64,000 nt of DNA from Liolophura sinensis (GCF_032854445.1 NC_088295.1:56341249-56405248), one strand, 5' to 3'; positions 23,888-37,188 are shown, counted from the stretch's first letter. The notes: generated from the letters alone by a model not told the origin. Numbers and translations: made by a program.

Positions 23888-25187
23888 CTTGAAGTTTTTA
23901 CATCTGTTCACCCCGAGGAAAGATACAAGTCGTTGGAATGAACGTAAACAGCGAATGTATACGTATTAGCTAGTAATCAGGACGACTGGCTGAACACCTG
24001 CGTAATCCAAACAAACAGAAAGAGTTGTACATCAAGAAGGGTTTGTCATCACCCCCATTTTCGTCAGAAGTATAATCACAGGTGCCTCGTAAGACAACAG
24101 AAGAAAACTCAGCTAAATGTGCCTCCACCCTCTAGTATATCACGGGCGACTCTGTGTGCTTACAGAACGTGGTCCCTGTGACAAATCCCGTCCCCCTCAC
24201 TGATCTGTTACTACTGCTTTTCGGGAAGCAGAGCTTAATAAAGAGTCCAGCTTGTCAATGTGGCTAAATGCTCGAACACCCACGTCTTTCATGTACACAA
24301 ACTCGCATATGTATGGAAGCCGGATGCGGCCAGGCTGTCTTTCCTATACACACTTTCTCCAAACCAGGAAGTTCGACATTTAAGCGACCTTACGAAATTT
24401 AGTCAAGAGTCATGCAGCCCAGGAGGACAACGCGATATTCTGAAAGCTTTCTATAGACATCCAAGCCACATTTAGTCCGGAATATCGTAGTCTGAATCTG
24501 GCATTGTCAACTGAATTTTGTGTCCTCTCCCAAACCCCGTTTACTCCTTCATTTTTCCGCCAAATCTAATTGAGTTTCGACCAAATTTCATATAGTGGAT
24601 TGGTTGTCGGCTTAATCATGACTTAAAAGTGAACATAAAGTCAGCCACTGTATATACATAGAAAACAAGATATAGGACAGTTATCCCAGAAAAATATGTA
24701 AAAAGTTCTACGAAGTTTTGAAAGTCGAAAAAATGAAGTTCAGCATTGGAAATATGACACTGATGGACAATTCATTCTGAGCAGCCATGTTGCAGGTTCC
24801 CTTATGGACTGTGCCAATCTCTAGCGCTGAAAGCGTCACGCGATAAATGGCTGTCACGTCAAAAAACACATTAGCTCTCTATTGTCGATTTTTTTGGTTG
24901 GGTTGATTGTTAAACCGATGCATTTTAGACCACATATATATGAGCAGCTAAACGAGGACGTCACAATATGTACATGTTGGGCAGGATATTACAGTAACTT
25001 GTAAGGATAATCGGGCAAGAAAACCGCCTCGGGAGAGTCACTGCTTGGGGAAAAATATTTTGACTTTGCATTATCTTTCCTACACAAAGTCATATTTCTT
25101 ACGAAAATATCTTCCCAAATCAGAAGGTCCTGCTATGTTCAGTAAATTCCCTGAAAATCGGTATAGCCAGCTAGGTCGAATACTTAC
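23888..25187. other. Unit A sequence upstream of gene M exon 1
   Basis: Probably holds the gene M promoter, but no core element can be named with confidence. Well conserved in B. No exon recognised. Confidence 0.4.
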
Positions 25188-25290
25188 ACCCGTGTAGGAC
25201 GAGGACGAGCAGGACGGCTAAAACACGACGCTTGTGTCCACGAACATCGCTCTCACCAAGCAATAGAACATTTCTGGAATTCTTCTTTAT
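25188..25290 (-). pseudogene. Decayed alternative first exon of gene M (unit A)
   Basis: A hydrophobic leader frame (HKRRVLAVLLVLVLHG) ends in phase 1 at a strong donor (GT|GTAAGT), as in exon 1 of gene M. But that frame has no ATG; the nearby ATGs are in another frame that stops at TAG. The same defect is in unit B (46536), so it predates the duplication. It could be a pseudo-exon or could be spliced from a farther upstream ATG exon. Confidence 0.4.
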
Positions 25291-25449
25291 CAACTAATTG
25301 AGCTTTAGTGACTGACTTTATGTTCACCTTAAGAAGGGTATGTTCTCTGTGCGAAATAAAAACCCTTTTTGTGTGTTAGTTTGTTTCTTTTGTTGTTAAT
25401 AGCCTCATGCACACGGAAGAATTTTCCTTTTATATGATGGTGGTCAGTT

Positions 25450-25731
25450 TTATGCAATGAGGAAACTACAGCGTCCGGTGTAAACCACCGACCTTTGGCA
25501 AGTTACTGGCGTACTATCCAACATGTTACCCACAGATGTGCTCATCATACTGGTTGACGACAATTGTTCTTCAAGGAAGTTTGGTGCCACTAAGACCCAA
25601 AGTACAGTGAGAGCGGCGGAAATCAGTAAATTCCATGCTCCAACTATCAGTCTCGTTTTCTTCCTCCGCAACTGTTTTATTACGAAGTGCAAGTTAGTGA
25701 CGGACGTGTGACGTACGCTCACATACACCAT
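25450..25731 (-). pseudogene. Possible class A GPCR fragment (unit A)
   Basis: The frame VYVSVRHTSVTN...KQLRRKKTRLIVGAWNLL then a hydrophobic stretch resembles the loop after a DRY motif leading into TM4 of a rhodopsin-like receptor. There is no other helix nearby. Open also in B (46846-47079), but most differences there replace residues, suggesting no constraint. Weak call. Confidence 0.25.
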
Positions 25732-26072
25732 GTGCTTTCAGCGAAGGTTACACTATATGCAAACGGCTCAAACACCACTTCTGACTTTGTCACCAAACCC
25801 CAGAAATTGTGAGAGCAGGCAAATCTAATCATTCCCTGCTCAAAGCTTCGTAATTCAAGCGCCTTTAACAATTAGTGCTATAAAAAAACATGAAAACATT
25901 GTTGAAAGCGCGACATTTAGAGGAATGACTCCTTCTGGAACCAGATCGACACTGAATGTCATCTAGATCTCGAAATGTACATTACAACTCCAACTTAACA
26001 TCATTTTAAACTTTCCATTAACCTGTTTTCTAATCTGAAAAAGTAAGACATTCTGGCTAAATTTGGAGGTCA

Positions 26073-26404
26073 GCGCGACATTCGAAGGAGATTCTGTAGT
26101 GATTTCGTGTCCCCTGAGATGAATTCGTGATCTTATTTCAGAGCACGGTATTCCTGTACATCTCGCATTATTCATCAAATTGCGCCGTAGCATCGATAGA
26201 ATCCCGTCATTACTTTGTGTCCATGTTGCCAGCTATAATGTACATGTAGCGCGGGATTCAAACGAGGTTTTGTAGTGATTTCGTGTCCCCTGAGATGAAT
26301 TCGTGATCTTATTTCAGGGCACAGCATTCCTGTACATCTCGTTTTATTCATCAAATTACGCTGTAAAATTTGGGTTTATCTTGCCAGCTAGAATGTACAT
26401 GTAT
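26073..26404. repeat. Two-copy 176-bp tandem repeat (unit A)
   Basis: A block beginning GCGCGACATTCGAAGG repeats at 26249 as GCGCGGGATTCAAACG; both include CCTGAGATGAATTCGTGATC. The same two-copy structure is in B at 47421 and 47597. Confidence 0.7.
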
Positions 26405-26708
26405 AATGTCCCAATTTCTAACTCGAGCTCAAATTTAAGCTTGGACAATCAAATCATTTATTTTGAGGAGATGCAACATTTGGACGACCTGAAGACGAAA
26501 TGCGATATTCTGACAAGACTAAGTGGAGAGTCGATGTGTTCTGCGAGATATGGTCGAGGATTGGTCGAGGTTTGGTGGAAAAGTGAAAAGATCAGGAGAT
26601 CAAGTGAAAAGAGATATTCCATTGAATATCGTTGGAGTCTCGTTCGGATTTGATCAGAATGAGATGTTGAGGTTCTCATCTCGACTGAATCTTCTTTAAA
26701 TTTCGTAG

Positions 26709-26854
26709 TGTCGTTTGAACATCGTGGTTTCTGGTTTGAAGCAAATTTGCGCAGGAAGTCAAACATGAAAGTGACCCCCTGGAGCGGCTGTGACAAGAAC
26801 AAATCTTCTTATTCCCTGTACAACCTCGCGAAACACTCTAACCCGAAGTCGTAG
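26709..26854 (+). CDS. Conserved exon-like short ORF with YSLYNL, unit B
   Basis: Unit B counterpart of the exon-like ORF at 5555. No indel relative to A, same stop codon, same acceptor-like AG. Function unknown. Confidence 0.25.
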
Positions 26855-27934
26855 AGACTGGTAAACGAATGTTAGCCAAACATCTGGCAAGGTGTACGTG
26901 GATTTATGTGTTTTCGCTCTCGTCTTCAAAGTTTATCTTAAATAATTTCATTCGGGTATGGAGAAGCCATTTAATAACAAAAACACTGATGTTTAGCCAT
27001 GGCACTAAGGGGTGACAAAGTTGCCAATCTTTACGCATTGACATGAGCAGTTAGAATAAAACTCTAAATTCTCTTTTACTAAGCAGAGATATTAGAGAAG
27101 AACCCGCATTTCCAAGTACTTGAGCCATTTTAGAGCGTCTTGCCTTGACGTGGAATCACTATGTCGACATGGAAAAGACGGGAGTTTAGGTATTGGTTGA
27201 TGGGCAAATGCCAAACGAAACTTATTTGCAGCCAAATGGAACTTTATAAGTCCCTGGGGACAGATGTCAAATACATTTAGTTATACAAGGGGTGAAAGAA
27301 GTAAATTTAAGGCACGATTATCATCTCAGAGACACCAAATCAGAGACACTATTTCTTTTGAAGCCACCGGAAAAGAGCGGTTCCGTGATGTTGTCGAGCT
27401 TTCCAACAACAAATGCAAAACCAAGCGTATTTCATAACAGTCGAACTCCACATCTGCGATCAGCGTAGGTTACGCAGTTGTATATCCATGTACTTTCGGA
27501 GACAATGCCTATTCGATTGGTATATATGGTTGTGCTAAAACAGCTGTGCGCTCACTTATACTATCAAAAGACTGAGAATATAGACTGGCATTTAAACATA
27601 TGTGGGCTTCATCTTAATGACCAAACTATTCCGTAATATACAATAACGTGGTAATCTAGTGGATATATATCTTTGTCCCCACATCATCCTTGATTCTCTG
27701 TTGCTAGGGGCTGATCAGGTGGGTTAAAATGTGGACATAAACTTGTCAGAGCTACAAGCCATACCTACAAGTGGTTAAAATTCACACCCATTGTCTAAAT
27801 CCCCATGTACCTTTCTCATCGCGCAGATAACTTATAATATCTACACTGAAGAAAACAAACTACAGGCTTTTGGCCACCTTTTACGAATGTAGTACTTGTT
27901 GTATGCAGGCACACACACGTGTTAAAACACTTAC

Positions 27935-28040
27935 CTTCATCATCGGCGGAACATTCACACAGATCAGATCTGATAGCTACCAGGAAGATAGCCAGGTATG
28001 CGGGTCGTTGACTTGTGACTAGGAAACTTCTCGACCTGCT
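27935..28040 (-). pseudogene. Distal first exon for gene M, start codon lost (unit B)
   Basis: Minus-strand leader RPAYLAIFLVAIRSDLCECS ending DDE in phase 1 at donor GAAG|GTAAGTG. The initiator present in unit C (49288) is altered to AAGTTTCC, leaving no in-frame ATG. It lies upstream of unit A's gene M. The equivalent copy in unit A is deleted. Confidence 0.5.
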
Positions 28041-28467
28041 ACACCTGCTCTTTCAACTGAAGGACATCTTATAAGGCCTTATGTCAAAGATGTAAAGAAT
28101 CAGTTACAGATCAATGTAGGCATGAGGATTCGTAGATTTTCCATTTTCATCCGGTAATTTTTCACCCAGTATATAAGCCTTTGAGGTGATCAGACCACAC
28201 GCCATGGTATGAAGACAGCACGATATGTACTCCTGTCCTCCTTTATGCAAACCACAAACTTGCTTGTTCCTATGTGTGGGCTAATACATTATGACTTCAC
28301 AAATTGTTTCATAGGTATGATCTAATACGGCTACAAAATATCGGTGAACTACGCGATCACACTGCAGGTAAATCTAGAACACTCAGTTATATCACTTTTA
28401 TCTACATTAGTCTATTTACAGTTAGACTAAAACTCTGACTGTGACATGAAGCCGGATCTCACCGGGT

Positions 28468-28533
28468 ATGACCGACTATTTGTTATCTATCACGCTGTCG
28501 TTACTGCTCTTGTTTTTAAGCTATGTGGTGTAG
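28468..28533 (+). CDS. Candidate signal-peptide-like ORF, unit B
   Basis: Unit B counterpart of 7126-7191, same length and stop, one replacement (G to S). The region is deleted in unit C. Confidence 0.22.
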   Translation: MTDYLLSITLSLLLLFLSYVV

Positions 28534-30469
28534 TCGTTTATGTGGCTGTTTGGTATAATAATGTACATAGCGCAGTGTCCTGGGATGTTGTATACAAAGT
28601 TACATGTTCTTGTATAAAACTGACATGTGCGTAACGTGAATTCATGTTACTCAAATCAACTAAAGGGATCGATTCGTCTTACTCTAAAATACAGCTATGA
28701 ATAACTGTACAATTGCCAAATAAATGCTGGGCCGTTGTCGTAGAAAATATTCTCGAGAACGGTATAAAACACCAACCAAATGAATAAATAAATATAGCCA
28801 AATATCTTTGTACTACGGCCAGACATTTATTAAAATGCCCCTATTACCTCTGACCTATATGTAACAAGCATACAGTGTACATAGGTTTATAGGGTTAACC
28901 ATGTACATATGGGAAGGGAATTGCTGCACGTACCTTATACTGCCTATGTCCTGTATATGAAGACTACATAAACAAGGCCAGTTGACTATAAATTATCAGC
29001 ACATCTATTTATACGCTTATGTTACGAGGTACCCTAATGGGGCTGTATATGGACACTGAGAAAGAAAATCCGGTTAGACTTTAAGAAGTATATGACGTAA
29101 GCATTTCTGAGTACACAGCAAGGATTTTGTGAGATAACTATGTTGCCTTTAGAGCCGACATCCTATAACATGATGACTAGACCATAATCTTGTTTTCTTG
29201 ATCCCGTTACGAAGGAGTGGGCGTTGGTTATTACTGGTGGAAGGGCAAGTTTTGTATTTATACACCGTTGTGTGATTGTCGTTATCAATTCCCCTACAGA
29301 AGGACTTTGTCACCAGTTTTGTTTCCGCATAAACAAATAAATAAATAATCTCTAGCTCCATGGATTATCATACAAAAAGGCGGATTTAAATTTTATGAAG
29401 ATGCATCACGGAAACGGGAAGTTTTTCAAATCCAAACACAAAAAGATATTTTTAAGTTAGCCTATATGATATCTTTTATATTTAAGGTTATAGAAAGCGG
29501 GAGTTCTCAGAATAAACCACTGAGTTGTGGCAAGTTACTGATGGACTTTTTCACGCGTAAAGTAAAGGTATGCACACAGTGCATGAAACTTGCGTGACAG
29601 CCAAATAAAAACAATACAAATCTAGCGATATCTCCTCGGTGTGACCCGAAGCTAGGCTCAGTAGTTACAAATGGTAATCAGGTATGATTTGATCTCCGGG
29701 ACTTCGGCTTCGAAGAAGTTTATACCACTCGACAACCGTAATGCAGTCAACTCCATACGTTAATATATTTCATATAGCCTATACTAAACATTCGAAAAAA
29801 AGATAAATAAGTGTGAATATTTTTAAATACTTTCTTTATTATTATAATTACACAAAGGCTGTTTTGATGCCCCTTTGAAAATCTAACATTTCATATTATG
29901 ACGTAATGTAACTAATTACGGTAAAATTACGGTACGATGTATTTCTTTTCATATTTTTGTCACACGTGCGTCAGAGGCGTAATATATGTGACCTAAAGAA
30001 CATATAACAGCTGTCACATTATATGCTAGATGAGCCTGTGATCAATAATCCATTCGTCAATGTGCGGGATGAATGTACCTCATTCTGGCAGGTTATTTAC
30101 TGTGTGATAACACAAACATGTACGGTATATTAGTACAAGAGTATATTTGGTGAGTGGGGAGTTCTTTTAAGTGAATCACAAGTGCATGCGCGCATCACTG
30201 TAAAGCGTTCACGTTTATTAACTTGCATTTAAAAATGCAAATTTACCTGCTCGACAACTGTCATTGTAAAATCCATTCTTCCACAGAAGTTTATAATGCC
30301 TGTATGGAAGCCGGCTAAAACCATTATCGTACCAATCGATTCATTGCTCCATCGATCCATCACTTAGTGTTAGGTATCCCTTAGTTTTCCCGCATTCCAT
30401 CTCTTATCCCCTGATGTTACATCTGATTTATCTATTAATTTACATGGTTATTGTGGAACGTAATTATCG

Positions 30470-30738
30470 GCGAGATTTATGGGTGGAGGAAACCTGAGTG
30501 CCAGGGTTCAGTAAACCACCGGTATTTCCACATACACACATGCATGTCTTCAACAAAGGTATACTGCGCAAGCGTCCACGGGCGCCTTGTTTTTGTCATT
30601 AATTAAGGCTACAAACAAATCTTGGGTCAGGGGAATCCCCAAATTCCTCGTCCAAGGTCGGGATTGAACACACACCTGGTGCATGTGTTTTTACAACGAT
30701 GGTCACACATCTTAACCACTCGGCCACGCCTTTGTGTG
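30470..30738 (-). mobile_element. tRNA-derived SINE, unit B copy
   Basis: Orthologue of 9150-9432, with a short deletion near 30546. Confidence 0.6.
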
Positions 30739-33066
30739 CTACGTAAGTCGCCAGTTACACTTTCATAGTTATTGGGACGTGACGTTGACCTTGGCAGGTC
30801 ATTAAAACCTGAGTATGGATTTTACAATTGCCCTTACAAGACAACACAGTTTGCAATTTTTCTGGGGAATCAAGCTCTTAGACATTATTCCCTATGATAA
30901 CTGGCCCTTGTTTTGTGTAAAATAATTCTCCAACATCAAACTAGAATGAACGATATACCCTTCGTTGAGTTGGCGATGTTGAGTGATAAGGCCCCTATAT
31001 GGCCATCTTCTTTTCCCAAATAATTAGTTTCCTGAAAGAGTCACTTCGCGTGAGCTATAAGCTTAAAGTTGAAACTGTTCCAAACGTAAAGACATCTTTT
31101 TCATTGACATAGACGGTCTGCTTTTTTATTTTGCGCTTGTTCTCCTTTTACAGCAAATGAGGTTTTTATCAATTAGTGTCCTATATCAGTCAAATAATAT
31201 ACAAGAACATGTATAAGTTGAAGGTCGACTGGAAAAAAATCTCATCAAGGTGATCATTACCACAACAACACAGGCCTAGCGATGCCCCGATCTGGCACCA
31301 GAGGTCTGTAGGTAGCCTACACTGGCTGCAAACTAGAACCTCTTGTGCTACAATAAGGAATCATAGTAGTCCCGCAGTTAAAGATTCACTTCTTTGGCTG
31401 ACACGTTCAACACTGTTGCTAAGCCTGACTGGATTTTGTCTCGTCCAGTTTAACAAAACCGTGACGTTAAATAACTGGCAATAATGATAATCATTTTGGA
31501 AGAAGGACAGTATCTGACATCTACACAAAAAAATTTAAAATGTAGTCCAGTACACATTTTTTTTCTCCATCCCAACCTTCTTTTAACACCAACATGTTAA
31601 CGGCAAGCACAAAAATCCCAAGTCTTTATTCTGTGAAATATCTGTGATTGGCGGTACACATTTTAATGGCATTCCCAAGAATTCTGTTGCCAGTGGGATA
31701 CGTTTCCCGGACCATTTCGGTACTATGCTACTGGTTTGTCCCATAATCTTTCTGGGCAAAGCACGAATTAAACAGCAATCAAAGATCTTTGACTCGAATA
31801 ATTTTAGTTGTGTATGGTTCCCGATAGTTTCCAGCATGGCGTGACGGAACTTGAATTGCTTCTTAAGAATGCCCTATTTCACAGCGTACTGTGCACTGTT
31901 AAGGGTAGTCAACCTATGAAAACATCACAGGGCGGAAAAAACATTTGATATATAACCAAACCATTTTGCAAGAGTTTATTAGAAGAATAAAACATCTTTG
32001 ACACCGAATAAAAGAGAGAAACATGTTCAGGCAGAGAATAAGAAAGGGAGGCAACTTTCCCGATTGCACAGTTCTAGTTAAGCAGGAAACGTACAAATTA
32101 CGAAACAAAACAATGTTAGTCTGGAGGTTGTTTCGATAGTTAAACGTGACATAGGTACTGGATTCCGGATGAAAAAAAATCAGATCACAGAAAGCACACT
32201 TATGAACAATACTTATTAGAACGTTTTTGAAAAGAATTTACTTGTATATTATGGTTTAGACGTGCTAAAACGTATTATTGGGTCATGCGTGTTTACAGAA
32301 GGTGAAACTCTTGTAGAACTATAGGGAAACCACCGCGCCTTCTCACGTTAGTTGAGAAATTGTATGAGATAAGACCGCAGCTACACCAGCCAGACAAATA
32401 TAAGAAAAGAGGAAATTACTTATTTTGCTTATTTACAGCACGTCTAATCCATCCGTACAAAATTGTACAACCAGTGGTCACTAATTGTCACCGTCGCCGT
32501 CAGGTATTTCGAAAAAAGTGTAGTACATATACATGATACCCCACCAAATATGGAACAAATGGAAAATATAATTTCTCTTGTAAGATATGAAAATACAGTA
32601 CACTTATTGAATCCTGCATAATATTAACCAGGTACCGTGACAAGTCGATGCAAAATTTTATACATATATACCCTGTCTTCCACGAAGACTGCATGCATTG
32701 AACACAGCTCGCCTGCAAGAACCACGCCACTCCTCAAAAACTGTGACGAGTGCCAGCTAAGTTGATATATGAAACAAATATGCACACAGCGACGGTACTT
32801 TGCTAAGAAAGAATTCAAAATACAAAGCATATACGGTAATTTACTTCCCAAGGTCACCAATCTGATGAAAGTAATAATAAAACTGTGGCAAATTTGTGCC
32901 TGAGAAGAAGTGTAGACAATCGGAAATCCGCTTAACGCTAATAACGGGCCAAAGCTATACAAGAATGCTTTCCCTAATAATTTACTTATATGTGTTGTAA
33001 ATACAATGACACTGAATATAAGAAAAACGGAACAATAATAACCTTAGTGCCCGTTTTATCACTGGG

Positions 33067-33249
33067 GTGGGATGGAAGGGAGTTAAAATCAGGACGTTGA
33101 TTAATGAACTAGCTCTGTACATCAGCCAGGCTGTGAAAGGAAAGACCTCACGGCAGGGAGAGACAGCTGGACCAAGGGGGATAACTCTAACGACCCGTTT
33201 CACAATCACCACAGAGCTGGATACATCACCCAAGCCCATACACCACTAA
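33067..33249 (+). CDS. Conserved 60-codon Thr-rich ORF, unit B
   Basis: Unit B counterpart of 11782-11964, same length, no indel. Function unknown. Confidence 0.2.
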   Translation: MGWKGVKIRTLINELALYISQAVKGKTSRQGETAGPRGITLTTRFTITTELDTSPKPIHH

Positions 33250-33792
33250 AAATTCCTCCTATGTAATAACACTGTTTACCCTGTATTAATGATAAACAAG
33301 TTGAATAACGTCGTGTTTATCGCAAATGTTGCATATAGACAAACATAAGGAAAAAATGTTATTTGGTAGCTCTTTCAGACTAACTATGCAAGATACAGTG
33401 GTGCATCCTGTGTCAGACTTGGTAAAAGTGCCCCGCGTTTATTCATGTGGGCGTGGCTAACTATCCCATGGCCAAGTTTATCTCTCCACTTTCGATCGGC
33501 CATTTTCATGATTTCATGAAAACATGGTTTCAGCCCTTTTGCATTAATATAGCTGTAAGGCTCAGTTTATAGACACAAAATAGAAAGGTATGGAAATTTC
33601 AGTAGGTGTTGAAGTACCTTATTTAAGTTGAATAACTTATTTAATTAAACAATAGAGAAAAATATGTTTATATCTTATCAACTTAAACAGATGAAAGTAA
33701 CAATATATATGCTAGATTTTAAAAATTCATCGCCTTTTGGAGAGCTGTACAACTCAGTCATTGTTTTATTTGCTCTTTTTTAAACTCATCAG

Positions 33793-34162
33793 ACCAACCG
33801 CAAATGTCACGACGAAGTTTTCCGAAAGACGCCCCCTAGCGTTTTGCCAAATGGCAATTCTGGCCTCTCGAATCCACTATTCCAGACTCGACAAGATCAG
33901 CCCGGAGGGCCTGGAAGACAGAACGGAAATGTTGACTTATAATACTGGCGGTAGTTATCTGACGCCGATTTTCAGGCCGACTCGTCAGCCAGATTCTCAG
34001 TTTACAGGAATGGATCACGGGACCGAACTCAGGTCTTTTAACATTGGTGAAGAGGATGATGGGTATTGTACGCCATTCTCCGACCAGAATCCCCTGTACA
34101 AGGTTCTCGGGGAACGAGAGACCGTGGCAGATCAACACCCCTACAGCCAAATGCGTTACTGA
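33793..34162 (+). CDS. Orphan cytoplasmic-tail exon of P-type receptor, unit B
   Basis: Counterpart of 12512-12938. The acceptor is ATCAG (only the second AG of the unit A pair is kept) and phase 2 is preserved. Three +1 and one -12 changes leave the first ~35 codons in a different frame, then the frame rejoins A. It keeps LTYNTGGSYLTPIF, DDGYCTPF and QNPLYKVL and ends HPYSQMRY-stop, giving an extra YSQM (YxxM) motif that A lacks. The natural end is probably this one, with A having lost it by deletion. Confidence 0.5.
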
Positions 34163-34584
34163 GTTTTACCACTGTACAAGGGCAATTATATACATCAGTC
34201 CGTTTCTTCATCATAATTATTAACGTTGGATTACAGCCTTAAAAGTTTGAATGCGCGTACGTGTTGGAGACAAGCTCCACAGCTTTCTGCAAGGAAGCCA
34301 GGAGTATGCAAATGACACGTTTACTGAGTGCATCGTTAATAGGTTGAGCTACACAACGCTATCGTTTTTAGCTATCGTTTCCAGCTGTCACAATTTATTT
34401 TTTTGCTGTTCTATTCCCGTCGTTATTTGTTAGACTGTGTCACGTGACCCATATCTGTCTGGCTGTATGTTAAAGCGTTGGACTAAAACAGCGGATTCCT
34501 AGGCTATTACAGCAGCCAATCAGCGCTTTGTTTGAATGCCGACGGTGCCAATGTGAACGTCTTCTGCACATCAATACCACCAGC

Positions 34585-34855
34585 AGCTTTAAAAGAGGAA
34601 GTTGTAATTTCCTCGTTTGGCGTTCAGCATGAAGGGGATAGCGCATCGACTGGTTGACCCGTATCAGTATAATGGCTGGGGCGTTGCGGCTTACTTGCCT
34701 TCGGTAAGTCGTCTCAGTGAGGCCGCACTTGATAAAAGAGGGGTGGAGATCCGTCCTGCGACAAGGGGGCACATTACATACATCCTAAGGATTCCCTCGT
34801 CGTCATATGAGTGAAAAATTGTTTAGTACGACGTTAAACCCCAAGCACTCACTAA
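34585..34855 (+). mobile_element. SINE (AGGAAGTTGTAA body, CACTCA tail), 5' truncated
   Basis: Same family as 14510-14872, starting at AAAAGAGGAAGTTGTAAT and ending CCCCAAGCACTCAC. It lies within the segment of unit B that is missing from A, just past the P tail stop codon. Confidence 0.7.
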
Positions 34856-35450
34856 ATCACTACCAGCAGTATGTCGTCTTGCATAGTGCTGCCTCAGTAA
34901 ATCACTTTGCCAAAGATAACAGGCAAGACACTAGACCTCCCCATGCAGTACACAAACATCTGATCGTCCAGTATACTTGTGCTTGCCTCATTAAGCGCTG
35001 GTACAATTTACGCGAAGTGTTGCCGACCAGAAACAGGCCTCATACTTGAATGTGACTCTAGCAACTCTCACATAAGAGAATGAACTCAAAGATTACATTT
35101 CATAGTAAAGTGTACTATAGGGACAGCAGGCTATTCATAGCCTATTTACGTCACACTGAGTGTTAACCATTACAAACGATTTTTTGTTATCAGAATATAG
35201 GTATGTTGTAATTCTAGAAGAAATGCACGCAGTTGTGAATATAATACTATAAAACAATGGGACAAGATATAAGTGTGCTTAAAAGTGTCAATGTGGTCAA
35301 AATAAACATAGGATGTATACATTAGAATTCAACAATACAGCACGAATTAATGCATTTTCCCATACAGTTTTGCCAATTCTCTTTCCGTTTTATTCTAATA
35401 ACAAATAGTACCAATATTGGATGTCTGTCACAACCAATCTCATATTAATT

Positions 35451-35674
35451 ATATTTATTTATTTTTTTTTTATTTTATTGGTGTTTTAAGCCGTATTCAA
35501 GAATATTTCACTTATACAACGGCGGCCAGCATTATCGTGGATGAAACAGGGCAGAACCCAGAGGAAACCCACGATCATCCGCAAGATGCTGACGGACCTT
35601 CCCACGTACGGCCGGAGTGGAAGCCAGCATGAGCGTGACTTGGGCTGACAGCTACCGCATTGGTGAGAGGCTCC
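35451..35674 (-). mobile_element. tRNA-derived SINE, head truncated (unit B)
   Basis: Orthologue of 13311-13560. Homology to the A flank stops inside the head and resumes after a deletion at TTTGCAGCAC. Confidence 0.7.
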
Positions 35675-37188
35675 TTTGCAGCACAAGTAAAGATATTCAC
35701 CATGGGCTGATTATATTTTTTAGAATGTTGTGAGCAGACAGTTGTCGATGGATCTACCTTGTCTAAAACTGGATCGCCTAAAGAGAGAGTCTTCCAAGGA
35801 TCAGTTCCTTGAATCCTGCTGTTTGTAGTTTATTTTTTCACATATATTCTATTTACGCCAAACTGATACGTCCACGTTGAGGTTAATGGGCGGGGGAAAC
35901 AAGGTTCGACAAGTACCTGCCCCAGCACCTCAAGGCCGGCTTCTACACCATTTTACAAAATAGTCTCTAAAACTTGCCAAATAAACTTGTAGTCACAACA
36001 TAAGATAAACCTGATCAACAAAGGTTTGTTCACATTGGCGTTTGCCAACATAACCAGGGCCATATTTTTGTTTTTTAGAGAATTTTTATTTTAACAAATG
36101 TAAGCAAGATGGTGCAAAATAGCCCAGCAGAAATATGTCCGTTGGGAAGAGAGATTTGAAGAGTATCTTGTTTAATGTGTCGACAAAAATTTATTACTAT
36201 TTGCATTTTTTAAAATTTAATTCAATGAAAAATTTTAGAAATTTGGAAAAATATAAATTTTAAAATATCCATAATTATTATCTCCTTGATTAATCCAATT
36301 TTGAAAGTGTTGAAACATTTCCCTTAGGGTATACAAGAGCTGCAGGCATAATTATTTTGGATTCTGCTCGGCAAAATTGAAAGAAAATAGACGCGTATTT
36401 CCGTTCGTTGTGACAATTAAATACACGAGTTACTCCCCTTAAAAGATATACACTTCTTTGAACGACTGCTGAGAAGTTACGTACATGTACTTATATGTGC
36501 TGAGGGCCTTCAGACAAACTCTGTAAACGTCTACTCTTCGACACGTTGACTTCAGGAGGTGTCAAAGGCGGATATACAGCAGTCGATCACCAGATTTTTG
36601 CTTTCCAAAACTTGGACACTCAGCATCCTAGTGTGCACAAAATGGCTGAGTGCCTCCTTTGAGCATGTAACACTGTACACGCCCATCTCCATGCTTTAAA
36701 CAATGTCATCAGGGTTTAAAATCCCCACGTGCTTCTACCAAACAAAGGCTTTACTGTGCCTGTGTCTGAATTCCACAGTTTTACTCCGTTTAAAAATGTA
36801 AAATCTGGATATTTTTAAGGAGGTGCATTTTAAAGATAAACGCAGGTTATCAATTCAGATACTTTATTTTTCTCCTTTGTTTCAGCCATGGCTGTGCCAT
36901 AATCTAAGGCATTACTAAGCTATAGGCATAACTCCAGACCAGTGAGCCCAGTATAGGGATTAACGTTCATAATATGACATGTGCAGGACAAACCATTCGG
37001 CTGTTAGGGGGATAGGGCTTCGGTGGTTTGTATTGAACAATGTTTCGACAATCACACACGTGATCTTGGAATACATACCTGGAACGTTCGTTATTCGGGT
37101 GAAGATTGGTTTGTGAATGTCTGAAACGACGCTTCGACTGACAAGCGTACAAGAAAGTTTTGACACTCAGCTTAAGTCTAAGTATATT

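Larger units (their letters stand above)
5541..26694. repeat. Tandem unit A (~21.2 kb)
   Basis: Nearly the whole stretch realigns to 26695-48007 with offsets of 21.15-21.34 kb and only small indels and scattered substitutions. It contains an orphan P-type tail exon, a complete gene M, and several SINEs. Its left limit is the LINE tail. Differences from B: SINE insertions at 14510 and 22480, loss of the distal first exon near 6765, retention of the TM exon, and absence of an ~885 bp segment in the P tail. Confidence 0.9.
26855..33792. other. Unit B left part, mirrors unit A 5701-12511
   Basis: Non-coding apart from items listed separately (first exon at 27935, small ORF at 28468, SINE at 30470, ORF at 33067). 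The SINE tail fragment of 7381 recurs at about 28722-28795. The exon-like segment at about 32440-32510 has a 2-bp deletion compared with A. Confidence 0.5.

Noticed and set aside
26303-26802. 116- and 114-codon frames on opposite strands
   Set aside because: They overlap the 176-bp tandem repeat, and the unit B copies are shortened by indels.
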